From the NCBI GenBank assembly GCA_947565265.1, contig CANOFK010000016.1:1-11129 (forward strand): 11,129 nt of DNA, given 5' to 3'. The notes beneath the pieces were generated by a model that was given only the letters and a program-made list of their open reading frames with translations, did not search any database and was not told the DNA's origin. Made by a program: the position numbers and the translations under genes. Origin of the DNA: an uncultured Clostridia bacterium (GTDB taxonomy: Bacteria > Bacillota > Clostridia > Oscillospirales > Acutalibacteraceae). Positions 1-6,867 of this stretch are shown piece after piece. The stretch's first letter is position 1. Each line of letters begins with the position of its first letter.

Positions 1-49
1 AGGGCTTGTTTCAAAAATTCGTCATTTCCTCTATTTTCAAACAAGCCCT
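1..49. repeat. Two-part palindromic element at left edge
   Basis: Positions 1-11 (AGGGCTTGTTT) are exactly complementary to 39-49 (AAACAAGCCCT). Inside, AAAAT (14-18) pairs with ATTTT (33-37), leaving a small asymmetric internal loop and a 14-base apical loop at 19-32. The element begins two bases downstream of the spoVAC stop codon, read on the minus strand. It could be a hairpin at the end of the spoVAC transcript or a copy of a short interspersed palindromic repeat (REP/MITE-like). The bases that would show a U-tract on the minus strand lie outside the window, so terminator function cannot be judged. AT-richness of the interior contrasts with the GC-rich surroundings. Confidence 0.6.
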
Positions 50-51
50 AA

Positions 52-495
52 TTATATCTGAAAGATAAAGATAACCAGCCCGTACACCACGCTGGCGCAA
101 ATACCAAATACCAGCACCGGCCCGGCCACGGTAAACAGCTTGGCCCCCAGGCCCGTGATGAACCCCTCGCTCTTAAACTCCATGGCCGGCGATACCATCG
201 AGTTGGCAAACCCCGTAATCGGCACCAGCACCCCGGCCCCGGCGTACTTGGCAATGTTGTCGTACCACCCCAGGGCGGTCAGGGTGGCCGAAATCAGGAT
301 CAGGCTCACGGACACGGCCATCCGGGCCTGGGGCAGCTCCAGGCCCAGGTCCTGGTACAGGTTGCACAAAACCTGCCCCACCGTGCACACAAAGCCCCCA
401 AACAAAAAGGCCAGCGTACAGTCTTTCACAACCGGCGAGGGCGGCGAGGCCGCCTTCACCGCCCGGGCATATTCCTCTGGTGTTATGCTCTTCAT
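52..495 (-). CDS. spoVAC: Stage V sporulation protein AC (SpoVAC)
   Basis: This is a 147-residue membrane protein of the SpoVA family. In Bacillus, SpoVA proteins sit in the spore inner membrane and move dipicolinic acid into the forespore and out during germination; SpoVAC itself is reported to act as a mechanosensitive channel. The length fits the family (about 150). After a short charged N-terminus there are hydrophobic stretches at roughly residues 27-46, 58-76, 85-100 and 119-146. The signature-like stretch GWYDNIAKYAGAG (76-88) is followed by VPITGFANSM (91-100) and the conserved KSEGF (108-112). ATG at 495 is preceded by an AAGGAAGG-type ribosome binding site (complement of 503-509) seven bases away. 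spoVAD and spoVAE usually follow spoVAC; here the gene runs into a palindrome and then the window edge, so its operon partners cannot be seen. It is divergent from spoVT, another forespore gene. Confidence 0.93.
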   Translation of the reverse strand: MKSITPEEYARAVKAASPPSPVVKDCTLAFLFGGFVCTVGQVLCNLYQDLGLELPQARMAVSVSLILISATLTALGWYDNIAKYAGAGVLVPITGFANSMVSPAMEFKSEGFITGLGAKLFTVAGPVLVFGICASVVYGLVIFIFQI

Positions 496-724
496 TGCGG
501 CACCTTCCTTTTTCCGTAAAGTCTGCCACTAGTGTTCGCGGCAAACGCCCCATTATGCGCCCCGCCCGCCACAAAAGCCGCTGCCAGAAAAAAGGATAAA
601 GGCCAAATTCGCGCAAATACTAGTGCCGTAACAACCGGCCATCCGCCCCACACCCGCAATACGGTTGACGGGAAACAGCCGTTGGCGCCTGGCCGGCAAA
701 CTTTGTGCGAAAGGAAGTTTTTAT

Positions 725-1264
725 ATGAAAGCAACAGGTATCGTCCGCCGTATCGACGACCTCGGCCGGGTCGTCATCCCCAAAGAGATCCGCCGCACCC
801 TGAAGATCCGGGAGGGTATGCCCATGGAGATCTTCACCGACGTTTCCGGCGGGGTCATCCTCAAAAAGTATTCCCCCGTAGGGGAGATGTCCCAACTGGC
901 CCAGTCCTATGCCGAGGCCCTGGTCAACCTCACCGGCTATGCCGCCGCTGTGTGCGATACCGAGCAGGTCATCGCCGTGGCCGGCCCCGCCAAAAAGGAC
1001 CTGCTGCACAAGCCCATCTCCGTGCAGATGGACGAGCTGGTGCAGGGCAAGCGCTCCTTCCACACCAACGGGGAAAACACCGTGCTGGCCGCCCAGGGTT
1101 TCCCCGCGGCGGCGGTGGCCGTGTTCCCGGTGGTGTCCTCCGGCGACGCCATGGGCGCGGTGCTGCTGCTCAAGGGGGAAAAATCCTCCCCCAAGGTCAG
1201 CAGCGAGGCCGCCGAAAGCCTCAAGGCCGCGGCCATGTTCCTCTCCCGCCAGTTGGAAAGCTGA
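725..1264 (+). CDS. spoVT: Stage V sporulation protein T, transcriptional regulator (SpoVT)
   Basis: This is a 179-residue regulator with the SpoVT architecture. An AbrB-type swapped-hairpin DNA-binding domain occupies residues 1-50, with the hallmark MKATGIVRRIDDLGRVVIPK start and EIRRTLKIREG. A GAF-like domain covers about 56-179. In Bacillus, SpoVT is made in the forespore and tunes the sigma-G regulon, affecting spore coat assembly and germination. I chose ATG 725 because AAGGAAG lies at 711-717 with a seven-base spacer and because family members begin exactly here; an in-frame TTG at 665 would add 20 unrelated residues. The 229-base upstream region is shared with divergent spoVAC. I could not identify a convincing sigma-G promoter in it. 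Length and motifs match the family, with no sign of truncation. AbrB itself is ruled out by the GAF-like C-terminus. Confidence 0.95.
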   Translation: MKATGIVRRIDDLGRVVIPKEIRRTLKIREGMPMEIFTDVSGGVILKKYSPVGEMSQLAQSYAEALVNLTGYAAAVCDTEQVIAVAGPAKKDLLHKPISVQMDELVQGKRSFHTNGENTVLAAQGFPAAAVAVFPVVSSGDAMGAVLLLKGEKSSPKVSSEAAESLKAAAMFLSRQLES

Positions 1265-1324
1265 AAAACGCCGGGCCTATCCCCCTTCCTGCGGGGGTCC
1301 CCCAAAAGAAAACCGCGAAAACCC

Positions 1325-1353
1325 TTGATTTTCCCGGTGCACGGTGTTATAAT
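1325..1353 (+). promoter_or_regulatory. Sigma-A-type promoter of the rimP-nusA-infB operon
   Basis: TTGATT (1325-1330) is followed, after exactly 17 bases, by a perfect TATAAT (1348-1353). The region is AT-rich relative to its surroundings. It lies 60 bases after spoVT ends and about 120 bases before the rimP start, leaving a leader of about 110 bases if transcription begins near 1360. This would drive the whole operon through ribF. Confidence 0.85.
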
Positions 1354-1376
1354 ACCAATGTAATAGGCTGTAGACT

Positions 1377-1438
1377 GAGAGAGTGGGGCGACCCGCTCTT
1401 TCGTGTTGTTACGCCCCCGCCGCAGCCATGGCGGGGCG
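1377..1438 (+). promoter_or_regulatory. Structured rimP leader RNA with terminator-like hairpin (candidate attenuator)
   Basis: Positions 1377-1387 pair with 1392-1402 to form an 11-bp stem (two G-U wobbles) capped by a GCGA loop, a GNRA tetraloop. The descending arm ends in CTCTTTC and is followed by TGTTGTT, a moderately U-rich tail. A second stem follows: 1412-1421 against 1430-1438, with one bulged C. The first hairpin starts about 17 bases after the predicted transcription start, and rimP begins 71 bases after it ends. From memory, a GAGAGTGGG...CCC(A/G)CTCTTT hairpin is frequent upstream of rimP in Firmicutes, but I could not check this. Its form suggests partial termination, plausibly tied to NusA encoded downstream. 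It could instead be a 5'-end stabilising hairpin. Confidence 0.6.
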
Positions 1439-1473
1439 CGGCAGCCCAACAGGAAAAGGAGGGAGCATGGGCC

Positions 1474-1971
1474 ATGTGCCATGAAAACGGCGAGAAAAAG
1501 CCAAAGGCCGGGGTTGCCGCCACCGTGCGGGCCCTGGCCGGCCCCCTGGCAGAAGAACTGGGCCTGCGGGTCTGGGACGTACAGTATGCCAAGGAGGGCG
1601 CTGAATGGGTGCTGCGCATCTATATTGATAAAGAAGGCGGCGTGGGTATCGACGACTGCGTGGACATGACCCACGCCATAGACCCGGTGCTGGACCGGGA
1701 GGATCCCGTCCCCCAGGAATACGTGCTGGAGGTTTCCTCTCCGGGCGTCAACCGCCGGCTCACCCGGCCCGAACACCTACAGGCCTATTTGGGCCTGCCG
1801 GTACGGGCCCGGCTCATCCGCCCCCTGCCGGACGGCGCCAAAGAGCTGGAGGGCCTGCTGCTGGAGGCCGGGGCCGAGGGCCTGGAGATCCAGTTGGACG
1901 AAGAAACCAGCGTAAGCCTGCAAAAAAAGGAACTGGCCTGGGTCAGCGCCCTGGACGACCCGGCTTTTTAA
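1474..1971 (+). CDS. rimP: Ribosome maturation factor RimP
   Basis: This is a 165-residue protein of the RimP (YlxS, formerly DUF150) family. RimP binds the 30S subunit and helps ribosomal protein S12 join during assembly. The N-terminal alpha/beta domain carries the family pattern LAEELGLRVWDVQYAKEG, then WVLRIYIDKEGGVGIDDC, and the highly conserved YVLEVSSPGVNRRLTRPE. An SH3-like C-terminal domain begins around residue 100 and ends in the typical L..KELAWVSAL. I took ATG 1474 as the start because AGGAGGG (1457-1463) lies ten bases upstream; the nearby ATGs at 1467 and 1481 are out of frame. It is the first gene of the operon, behind a promoter and structured leader. nusA normally follows directly, but here a GNAT gene intervenes. 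Confidence 0.95.
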   Translation: MCHENGEKKPKAGVAATVRALAGPLAEELGLRVWDVQYAKEGAEWVLRIYIDKEGGVGIDDCVDMTHAIDPVLDREDPVPQEYVLEVSSPGVNRRLTRPEHLQAYLGLPVRARLIRPLPDGAKELEGLLLEAGAEGLEIQLDEETSVSLQKKELAWVSALDDPAF

Positions 1972-2020
1972 GGCGCCCCCAAAGGGCAGCGCCCCTACGG
2001 CCATTTGGGAGGTACCCTGT

Positions 2021-2463
2021 ATGGGCTATATGGAGTACACCATCTCGGAAGAGCGGCTCACCCCCGCCGCTTACATCGCTTTTTAGCCCAAAGCGATTTG
2101 GGCTCCCAGTACCCGGCAGAGCGGTTCCAGGAGCGGGCGGCCCGGCTGGTGGAAAGCGTCCCCATCAGCCTCACCGCCCGGGACCCCGCCGGCCGGCTGG
2201 TCGGCGTCTGCCTGGGGCTTACAGACTTTGCCTACTGGCTCTTTCTCGCCGACCTGGGGGTTGTGCGGGACTGCGCCGGCCGGGGCATTGGCAGGGCGCT
2301 GGTCAAGCGGGCCCTGGCCGCCGCCGGCGGGGAGGAAAACATCATCCTGTACGCCTGCGCCCATCCCGGCGCCCTCCCTTTCTACCGGAAGATCGGCATG
2401 GAGCCCGCCCAGGATGTGATGGTCTACGACCATATAGATTGGACGCCCTTCACCGTAACATAA
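2021..2463 (+). pseudogene. GNAT-family N-acetyltransferase, apparent single-base frameshift near N-terminus
   Basis: The gene has a good start: GGGAGG (2007-2012), then ATG 2021 eight bases on, encoding MGYMEYTISEERLTPAAYIAF before a TAG stop at 2084-2086. The reading frame continues uninterrupted one base back from 2083, giving LAQSDLGSQYPAERF and onward to TAA 2461-2463. The break falls exactly in a run of five T (2080-2084); a sixth T would join both parts into one protein of about 147 residues. The C-terminal part shows GNAT features: DLGVVRDCAGRGIGRALVKRA (a Q/RxxGxG/A acetyl-CoA loop, RGIGRA) and PFYRKIGME near the end. The substrate is unknown. The downstream frame alone is open from a TTG at 2005, but that TTG overlaps the Shine-Dalgarno and is an unlikely start. 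Causes could be a real mutation, a sequencing error, or -1 slippage. Confidence 0.75.
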
Positions 2464-2469
2464 ACCCAC

Positions 2470-2497
2470 GCCGGGCCCCCACACGGCCGGCCCCGGC
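2470..2497 (+). other. GC-rich hairpin in the mRNA between the GNAT gene and nusA
   Basis: Positions 2470-2477 (GCCGGGCC) pair with 2489-2497 (GGCCCCGGC) with one bulged C, leaving an 11-base loop. No U-tract follows, so it is not an intrinsic terminator. It fills most of the 77-base gap before nusA and could act as an mRNA processing or stability element, or be chance in GC-rich DNA. Confidence 0.3.
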
Positions 2498-2540
2498 GCA
2501 TCCGCATATTGGAATCTATCGTAAGGAGTGGTCAGCAAAC

Positions 2541-3641
2541 ATGGTACGCAAAAAGAAGAAGGAACCCGAGCAGCAGGGGAATGAAGAGCTGTTCCTGGCC
2601 CTGGCCCTTTTGGAAAAGGAGCGGGGCGTCCCGGTGGACTTTATGCTGGATAAGATCAAAAAAGCCATCGCCAACGCCTGCAGCAAAGCCTACCGCAACG
2701 AGGATGTAGACGTCCGGGTAGACCCGGCCGCCGGCAAGTTTGAGGTATACCTGCAAAAGCAGGTGGTGGAAGAGGTGCTGGACCCGGACAAGGAGATGCT
2801 CCTGGAAACCGCCCGGCAAATCTCCCCCCTAGCCCAGTTGGGCGAGAGCGTGGGCATCAAGCTGGATACCAAGCAGTTCAGCCGGGTGGCCGCCCAGTCC
2901 GCCCGCAACATCATCCGCCAGGGCATCAAAGAGAACGAAAACGGCCAAATGCGCCAAGAGCTCCAAAGCAAGGACCAGGAGCTGGTCACCGCCCTGGTAG
3001 AGCGCATCGACCCCCGCAGCGGCGCCCTGTCCCTGCGCATCGGCAAGCTGGAAGTCACCCTGCCCAAAAGCGAGCAGATCGGCAACGAGCAGGTCCGGGA
3101 GGGCGACCACCTTAAGGTGCTGGTGGCCGGCATCAAAGAGGAAGACAAAGGCCCCAAGGGCATTATCTCCCGGGTGCGCCCGGAACTGGTCAAGCGTATG
3201 TTTGAAGTAGAGGTGGCCGAGATCTACGACGGCACCGTAGAGATCAAGGCCGTGTCACGGGAGGCCGGCTCCCGCACCAAGCTGGCCGTCCTCAGCCATG
3301 ACCCCAATGTAGACGCGGTCGGTGCCTGCATCGGCACACGGGGCGCACGGGTCAACAAGATCGTGGAGGAGCTGGGCGGCGAGAAGATCGACATCGTCGA
3401 GTACAGCGAGGACCCCAAGCTTTTCATTGCCGCGGCCCTGTCCCCGGCCAATGTGCTGTCGGTAGAGCTCACCGAGGAAAGCAAGGCCTGCAAAGTCACC
3501 GTGCCGGATAGCCAGCTATCCCTGGCCATTGGCAACAAGGGCCAAAACGCCCGGCTGGCCGCCCGCCTCACCGGCTGGAAGATCGATATCAAACCGGAAA
3601 GCGGTTTCTTCGGCGAAGAGGCCGCCGACCCGGCCCCCTAA
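2541..3641 (+). CDS. nusA: Transcription termination/antitermination factor NusA
   Basis: NusA binds RNA polymerase near the RNA exit channel, promotes pausing and hairpin-dependent termination, and takes part in antitermination complexes on rRNA. The 366-residue product has the whole bacterial core: an RNAP-binding N-terminal domain (about 1-140, with QSARNIIRQGIKE at 119-131), an S1 domain (about 147-212), and two KH domains with GxxG loops at GTRG (265-268) and GNKG (331-334). Between them are the conserved EIYDGTVEIKAVSREAGSRT and the EDPKLFIAAALSPA stretch. It lacks the acidic C-terminal repeats of E. coli NusA, as usual in Firmicutes. ATG 2541 follows AAGGAG (2523-2528) at a 12-base spacing; an upstream in-frame codon at 2439 would add 34 unrelated residues. 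It likely feeds back on its own operon through the leader hairpin, but that is inference. Confidence 0.97.
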   Translation: MVRKKKKEPEQQGNEELFLALALLEKERGVPVDFMLDKIKKAIANACSKAYRNEDVDVRVDPAAGKFEVYLQKQVVEEVLDPDKEMLLETARQISPLAQLGESVGIKLDTKQFSRVAAQSARNIIRQGIKENENGQMRQELQSKDQELVTALVERIDPRSGALSLRIGKLEVTLPKSEQIGNEQVREGDHLKVLVAGIKEEDKGPKGIISRVRPELVKRMFEVEVAEIYDGTVEIKAVSREAGSRTKLAVLSHDPNVDAVGACIGTRGARVNKIVEELGGEKIDIVEYSEDPKLFIAAALSPANVLSVELTEESKACKVTVPDSQLSLAIGNKGQNARLAARLTGWKIDIKPESGFFGEEAADPAP

Positions 3642-3651
3642 GGGCCTTTTT
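3632..3651 (+). terminator. Terminator-like hairpin spanning the nusA stop codon
   Basis: GGCCC (3632-3636) pairs with GGGCC (3642-3646) around the loop CCTAA, which holds the nusA TAA stop, and five T follow at once (3647-3651). The stem is only 5 bp but is all G-C. It lies inside the operon, 20 bases before the next start codon, so any termination must be partial. A ribosome finishing nusA would cover the stem, which could make it sensitive to nusA translation. Confidence 0.4.
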
Positions 3652-3671
3652 AGGAAAAGGGAGTGGTGAAT

Positions 3672-3971
3672 ATGCGCCCAAAGAAAACCCCCATGCGGAT
3701 GTGCACCGGCTGCGGGCAAATGAAGCCGAAAAAAGAGCTGGTCCGCATCGTAAAAGCCCCCGAAGAACAGGATGCATCCGGCCGGCCCCTGCCCCCGGCT
3801 ATCTCCCTGGACCCCACCGGCAAAAAGCCCGGCCGTGGGGCTTACCTCTGCCACAGCGGCCAGTGCCTGCGCCTGGCCCGCAAAGCCCGGCGGCTGGAGC
3901 GCGCCTTCGCCTGCAAAATCCCGGATGACGTATACGAGAAACTGGAAGGGGAGTTGGCAGGCAATGGATAA
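3672..3971 (+). CDS. rnpM: RNase P modulator RnpM (YlxR, DUF448)
   Basis: This small basic 99-residue protein matches the YlxR/DUF448 family. In B. subtilis the protein (RnpM) binds the RNA subunit of RNase P and modulates its activity. Family marks are PMRMCTGCGQMKPKKELVRI at 7-26 and DPTGKKPGRGAYLC at 47-60. CTGC (11-14) together with C60 and C65 gives two pairs of cysteines that could bind a metal, though I cannot show this. Between the two motifs is a proline-rich stretch (about residues 30-46) that looks longer than in typical short members. ATG 3672 was chosen over the GTG codons at 3663 and 3666 because AGGGAG (3658-3663) is eight bases from it and overlaps or touches the others. The gene overlaps the next one by eight bases. 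Confidence 0.92.
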   Translation: MRPKKTPMRMCTGCGQMKPKKELVRIVKAPEEQDASGRPLPPAISLDPTGKKPGRGAYLCHSGQCLRLARKARRLERAFACKIPDDVYEKLEGELAGNG

Positions 3972-4305
3972 AGCCCTTTCCCTGCTGGGCCTGGCCCGCC
4001 GGGCCGGCCGGCTGGAGGCAGGTTTCGACGCCTGCCGCAAGGCCGCCCGCTCCGGCCGGGCCGCGCTGCTGGTCGCCGCGGGGGATATATCGGAAAAAAC
4101 CTATAAAAACCTTTGCTACGAGGCCCACCGGGCCGGCATCCCCGCTTTGCGCCTGGCCACGCCCCAGGCCCTGCTGGGCCATGCCTGCGGTGTGCGGGCC
4201 GGCGTGCTGGCCGTCAACGACCAGGGCTTTGCCGCCGCGGTGCGAAAGGAATGTGAGCAGGCCGGCTGCCGGCCGTTACGAGAGAAGGAGGAAGAAAGCC
4301 TATGA
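3964..4305 (+). CDS. ylxQ: L7Ae/L30e/S12e/Gadd45-family ribosomal protein (YlxQ)
   Basis: This 113-residue protein belongs to the L7Ae-like RNA-binding family found between ylxR and infB in Firmicutes. Members bind kink-turn RNA in related systems; the B. subtilis YlxQ role is poorly defined, so a specific function is not claimed. The start [20 protein letters not shown] (4-23) is typical, followed by [17 protein letters not shown] and a C-terminal [11 protein letters not shown], the usual place of the last strand and helix. Its ATG lies within the end of rnpM (overlap 3964-3971), and its TGA overlaps the infB ATG (ATGA at 4302-4305), so it is probably translationally coupled at both ends. 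The C-terminus is short and charged (REKEEESL), partly because its codons carry the infB ribosome binding site. Confidence 0.9.
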   Translation: MDKALSLLGLARRAGRLEAGFDACRKAARSGRAALLVAAGDISEKTYKNLCYEAHRAGIPALRLATPQALLGHACGVRAGVLAVNDQGFAAAVRKECEQAGCRPLREKEEESL

Positions 4306-6854
4306 TGATCAAATACAGAGTCCGGGAGATCGCCAAGGACCTGGGCGTCCAGAACAAAGACGTGATCGACACCCTGGCCCAGTATTTCCCTGAGCCGAAA
4401 AAATACATGACCCCCCTGGAGGAGGCCGAACTGGACGTGGTGCTGGAAACCTTTACCCAGCAGCACAGTGTGGAAAGTTTCGACCCCTACTTTGCCCAGC
4501 GGGAAAAGCCCGTCCTGGTCCGGCCCGAACCGGTGCCCGCCCCCATGCCCGCCCAGTCGGGAAAGGGCTCCGACCCGGGAAAGGGCTCCGGCCCGGAAAA
4601 GACCTCCGGACCGGAGAAAAAGCCCCAGCCCGCCCCCTCCGCCCAAAAACACGCCCCGCAAGCCCAGCAGCCCCAGGGGGAGAAAAAGCCCCAGCAAAGC
4701 CAAAACAACCAAAACGGCCAGCAGGGGCAAAAACAGCCCGCCAAAAAATCCGGCAAGCCGGAGCGCCCCGCCAGGCAGCCCGCCGGGCAGTCCCAGCAGG
4801 CCCAACAGGCCCAGGCCCAGGCAGCCGCCAAAAAGCCGGAGGACCCCGCCAAGCAGGCCGTCCGGGAGCCCCGGCAGCCGGTGCGCCGGGTGGTGGACAC
4901 CCGCTCCAGCAATGTGAACATCGATAAGTACAGCGAGAAATACGACCGCCTGGCAGACCAGAAGGTGGGCTCCCGCACGGACAATGTGGTCACCAAGCAG
5001 AAGTTCATGGGCCGCAACCAGCAAAGAAGGGGCCAGCAGCGCCGGGGCAAGCGGGAAACCGAGGCCGAGCGCTTGCGCCGTATCGCCCTGGAGCGTAAAG
5101 CCAAGCACATCACCATCGAGGTCCCCGAAGAGATTACCGTGGGCGACTTTGCCCTGCGGCTAAAGGTCGCCGCCCCGGAGGTCATCAAAAAGCTGATGGG
5201 CCTGGGGGTCTTTGCCGCCATCAACGATACCATTGACTTTGACACCGCCGTGCTCATTGCCGACGAGTTCCACGCCAAAGTGGAAAAAGAAGTGGTCGTC
5301 ACCATCGAGGAGCGCATCATCGACGACAGCGAGGACGACGAGGCCAACCTGGCCCCCCGGGCCCCGGTGGTGGTGGTCATGGGCCATGTAGACCACGGCA
5401 AAACCTCTATCCTGGACGTGATCCGCCACTCCAATGTTACCGAGGGCGAGGCCGGCGGCATCACCCAGCATATCGGCGCCTACCGGGTCAAGGTAGGCGG
5501 CCGGGACGTAACCTTCCTGGACACCCCCGGCCACGCGGCCTTTACCACCATGCGGGCACGGGGCGCCCAGGTCACGGACATCGCCGTGCTGGTGGTGGCC
5601 GCAGACGACGGCATCATGCCCCAAACGGTAGAGGCCATCAACCACGCCAAAGCAGCCGGGGTCAGCATCATCGTGGCCATCAATAAGATGGATAAGGTGG
5701 GCGCCAACCCCGACCGGGTCAAAGAGCAACTGACCGAATACGAGCTGGTGCCCGAAGAGTGGGGCGGCGACACCCCCTGCATCCCTGTGTCCGCCCACAC
5801 CAAAGCGGGCATCAATGACCTGCTGGAGATGATCATCCTCACCGCCGACATGATGGAGCTGAGGGCCAACCCCAGCCGGGCCGCCAAGGGCACGGTGGTC
5901 GAGGCCCGCCTGGATAAGGGCATGGGCCCCATCGCCACGGTGCTGGTGCAAAACGGCACCCTCCACGCCGGGGATACCATTGTGGCCGGGGCCACGGTAG
6001 GCCGGGTCCGCTCCATGATGGACGACAAGGGCCACCGGGTGCAAGAGGCCGGCCCCTCGGTGCCGGTAGAGATCACCGGCCTTGGCGATGTGCCTGTGGG
6101 CGGCGACACCTTCGACGCCGTTTCCGACGAGCGCCTGGCCCGCGAGCTGGTGGAGCAGCGCCTCACCGAGCAGAAGGAAGAGGTGTTCCGCGCCCAAACC
6201 CGCGTCACCCTTGACAACCTCTTTGAGCAGATGAAAGAGGGCGATATGAAAGAGTTGAAGATCATCGTCAAGGCCGACGTCCAGGGCTCCGTCGAGGCCG
6301 TCCGCCAGTCCCTGGAAAAACTCAGCAACGAGGAAGTGCGGGTGCACATCATCCACGGGGCCGTGGGCGCCGTCAGCGAAAGCGACGTCATGCTGGCCAG
6401 CGCCTCCAACGCCATCATCGTGGGCTTTAACGTGCGTCCCGACCCGGTCGCCGAGGAAAACGCCAAGCGGGACGGCGTCGACCTGCGCCTGTACCGCATT
6501 ATCTACGACTGCATCGAGGAGATCGAAAGCGCCATGAAGGGTATGCTGGCCCCCAAGTACCGGGAGGTGGCCCTGGGCCGCGCCGAGTGCCGGGAAACCT
6601 ACAAGATCAGCAACGTGGGCATTGTCATCGGCGGCCATGTGGTGGCCGGCAAAATCACCCGCAACGCCCAGGTCCGGGTGGTGCGGGACGGCATCATCGT
6701 GGCCGACGACAAAATCGCCTCCCTGCGCCGCTTTAAAGACGACGTGAAAGAGGTGGCCGACGGCTACGACTGCGGCATCACCCTGGAACGGTTCGCCGAT
6801 ATCAAGCAGGGCGACGTGCTGGAAGCCTACGAAATGGAAGAATACCGGGACTAA
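4302..6854 (+). CDS. infB: Translation initiation factor IF-2
   Basis: IF-2 is the GTPase that brings fMet-tRNA to the 30S subunit and promotes subunit joining. The 850-residue product has an N-terminal IF2N domain (1-55), a long disordered Gln/Lys/Pro-rich linker (about 65-200), a second IF2N-like segment (about 265-315), and the GTPase domain. In the latter are G1 GHVDHGKT (361-368), G3 DTPGH (407-411), G4 NKMD (461-464) and G5 SAH (497-499). Domain II, the [19 protein letters not shown] domain III and the C-terminal fMet-tRNA-binding domain IV follow to the end. ATG 4302 has AAGGAGG (4285-4291) ten bases upstream; ATG 4305 is possible but worse spaced. The linker contains 18-bp tandem repeats. 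All GTPase residues appear intact. rbfA follows after 13 bases. Confidence 0.98.
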   Translation: MMIKYRVREIAKDLGVQNKDVIDTLAQYFPEPKKYMTPLEEAELDVVLETFTQQHSVESFDPYFAQREKPVLVRPEPVPAPMPAQSGKGSDPGKGSGPEKTSGPEKKPQPAPSAQKHAPQAQQPQGEKKPQQSQNNQNGQQGQKQPAKKSGKPERPARQPAGQSQQAQQAQAQAAAKKPEDPAKQAVREPRQPVRRVVDTRSSNVNIDKYSEKYDRLADQKVGSRTDNVVTKQKFMGRNQQRRGQQRRGKRETEAERLRRIALERKAKHITIEVPEEITVGDFALRLKVAAPEVIKKLMGLGVFAAINDTIDFDTAVLIADEFHAKVEKEVVVTIEERIIDDSEDDEANLAPRAPVVVVMGHVDHGKTSILDVIRHSNVTEGEAGGITQHIGAYRVKVGGRDVTFLDTPGHAAFTTMRARGAQVTDIAVLVVAADDGIMPQTVEAINHAKAAGVSIIVAINKMDKVGANPDRVKEQLTEYELVPEEWGGDTPCIPVSAHTKAGINDLLEMIILTADMMELRANPSRAAKGTVVEARLDKGMGPIATVLVQNGTLHAGDTIVAGATVGRVRSMMDDKGHRVQEAGPSVPVEITGLGDVPVGGDTFDAVSDERLARELVEQRLTEQKEEVFRAQTRVTLDNLFEQMKEGDMKELKIIVKADVQGSVEAVRQSLEKLSNEEVRVHIIHGAVGAVSESDVMLASASNAIIVGFNVRPDPVAEENAKRDGVDLRLYRIIYDCIEEIESAMKGMLAPKYREVALGRAECRETYKISNVGIVIGGHVVAGKITRNAQVRVVRDGIIVADDKIASLRRFKDDVKEVADGYDCGITLERFADIKQGDVLEAYEMEEYRD
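4559..4612 (+). repeat. 18-bp tandem repeat inside the IF-2 linker
   Basis: Units start at 4559, 4577 and 4595. The first two differ at a single base (GGGAAAGGGCTCCG(A/G)CCC); the third is more diverged. They encode the six-residue unit GKGS(D/G)P, then EKTSGP. The frame is kept because the unit is a multiple of three. It lies in the disordered linker, where length change is probably tolerated. Confidence 0.7.
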
Positions 6855-6867
6855 AGGAGGTACCGCC

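Noticed and set aside
594..622. Possible sigma-G-like promoter for spoVT (GGATA, 17 bases, AATACTA)
   Set aside because: Both boxes deviate from the consensus and the -10 lies about 100 bases from the start codon; too weak to report as a feature.
527..625. Repeated ACTAGTG sequences (528-534 and 619-625) in the spoVAC-spoVT intergenic region as operator sites
   Set aside because: Only seven bases are shared, half of them from a palindrome, and no known regulator motif matches; could be chance.
665..724. N-terminal extension of spoVT from a TTG at 665
   Set aside because: The extension covers the AAGGAAG ribosome binding site and does not match the family, which begins MKATGIVRRIDDLGRV.
1281..1303. 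C5/G5/C5 runs after spoVT as a terminator
   Set aside because: A five-pair G-C stem can form (1281-1285 with 1293-1297), but it is followed by CCCCCAAAAG with no T-run, so it does not look like an intrinsic terminator.
532..1473. Long open frame leading into rimP from 532
   Set aside because: It is a shadow frame through spoVT and the promoter/leader; real RimP similarity begins only after ATG 1474.
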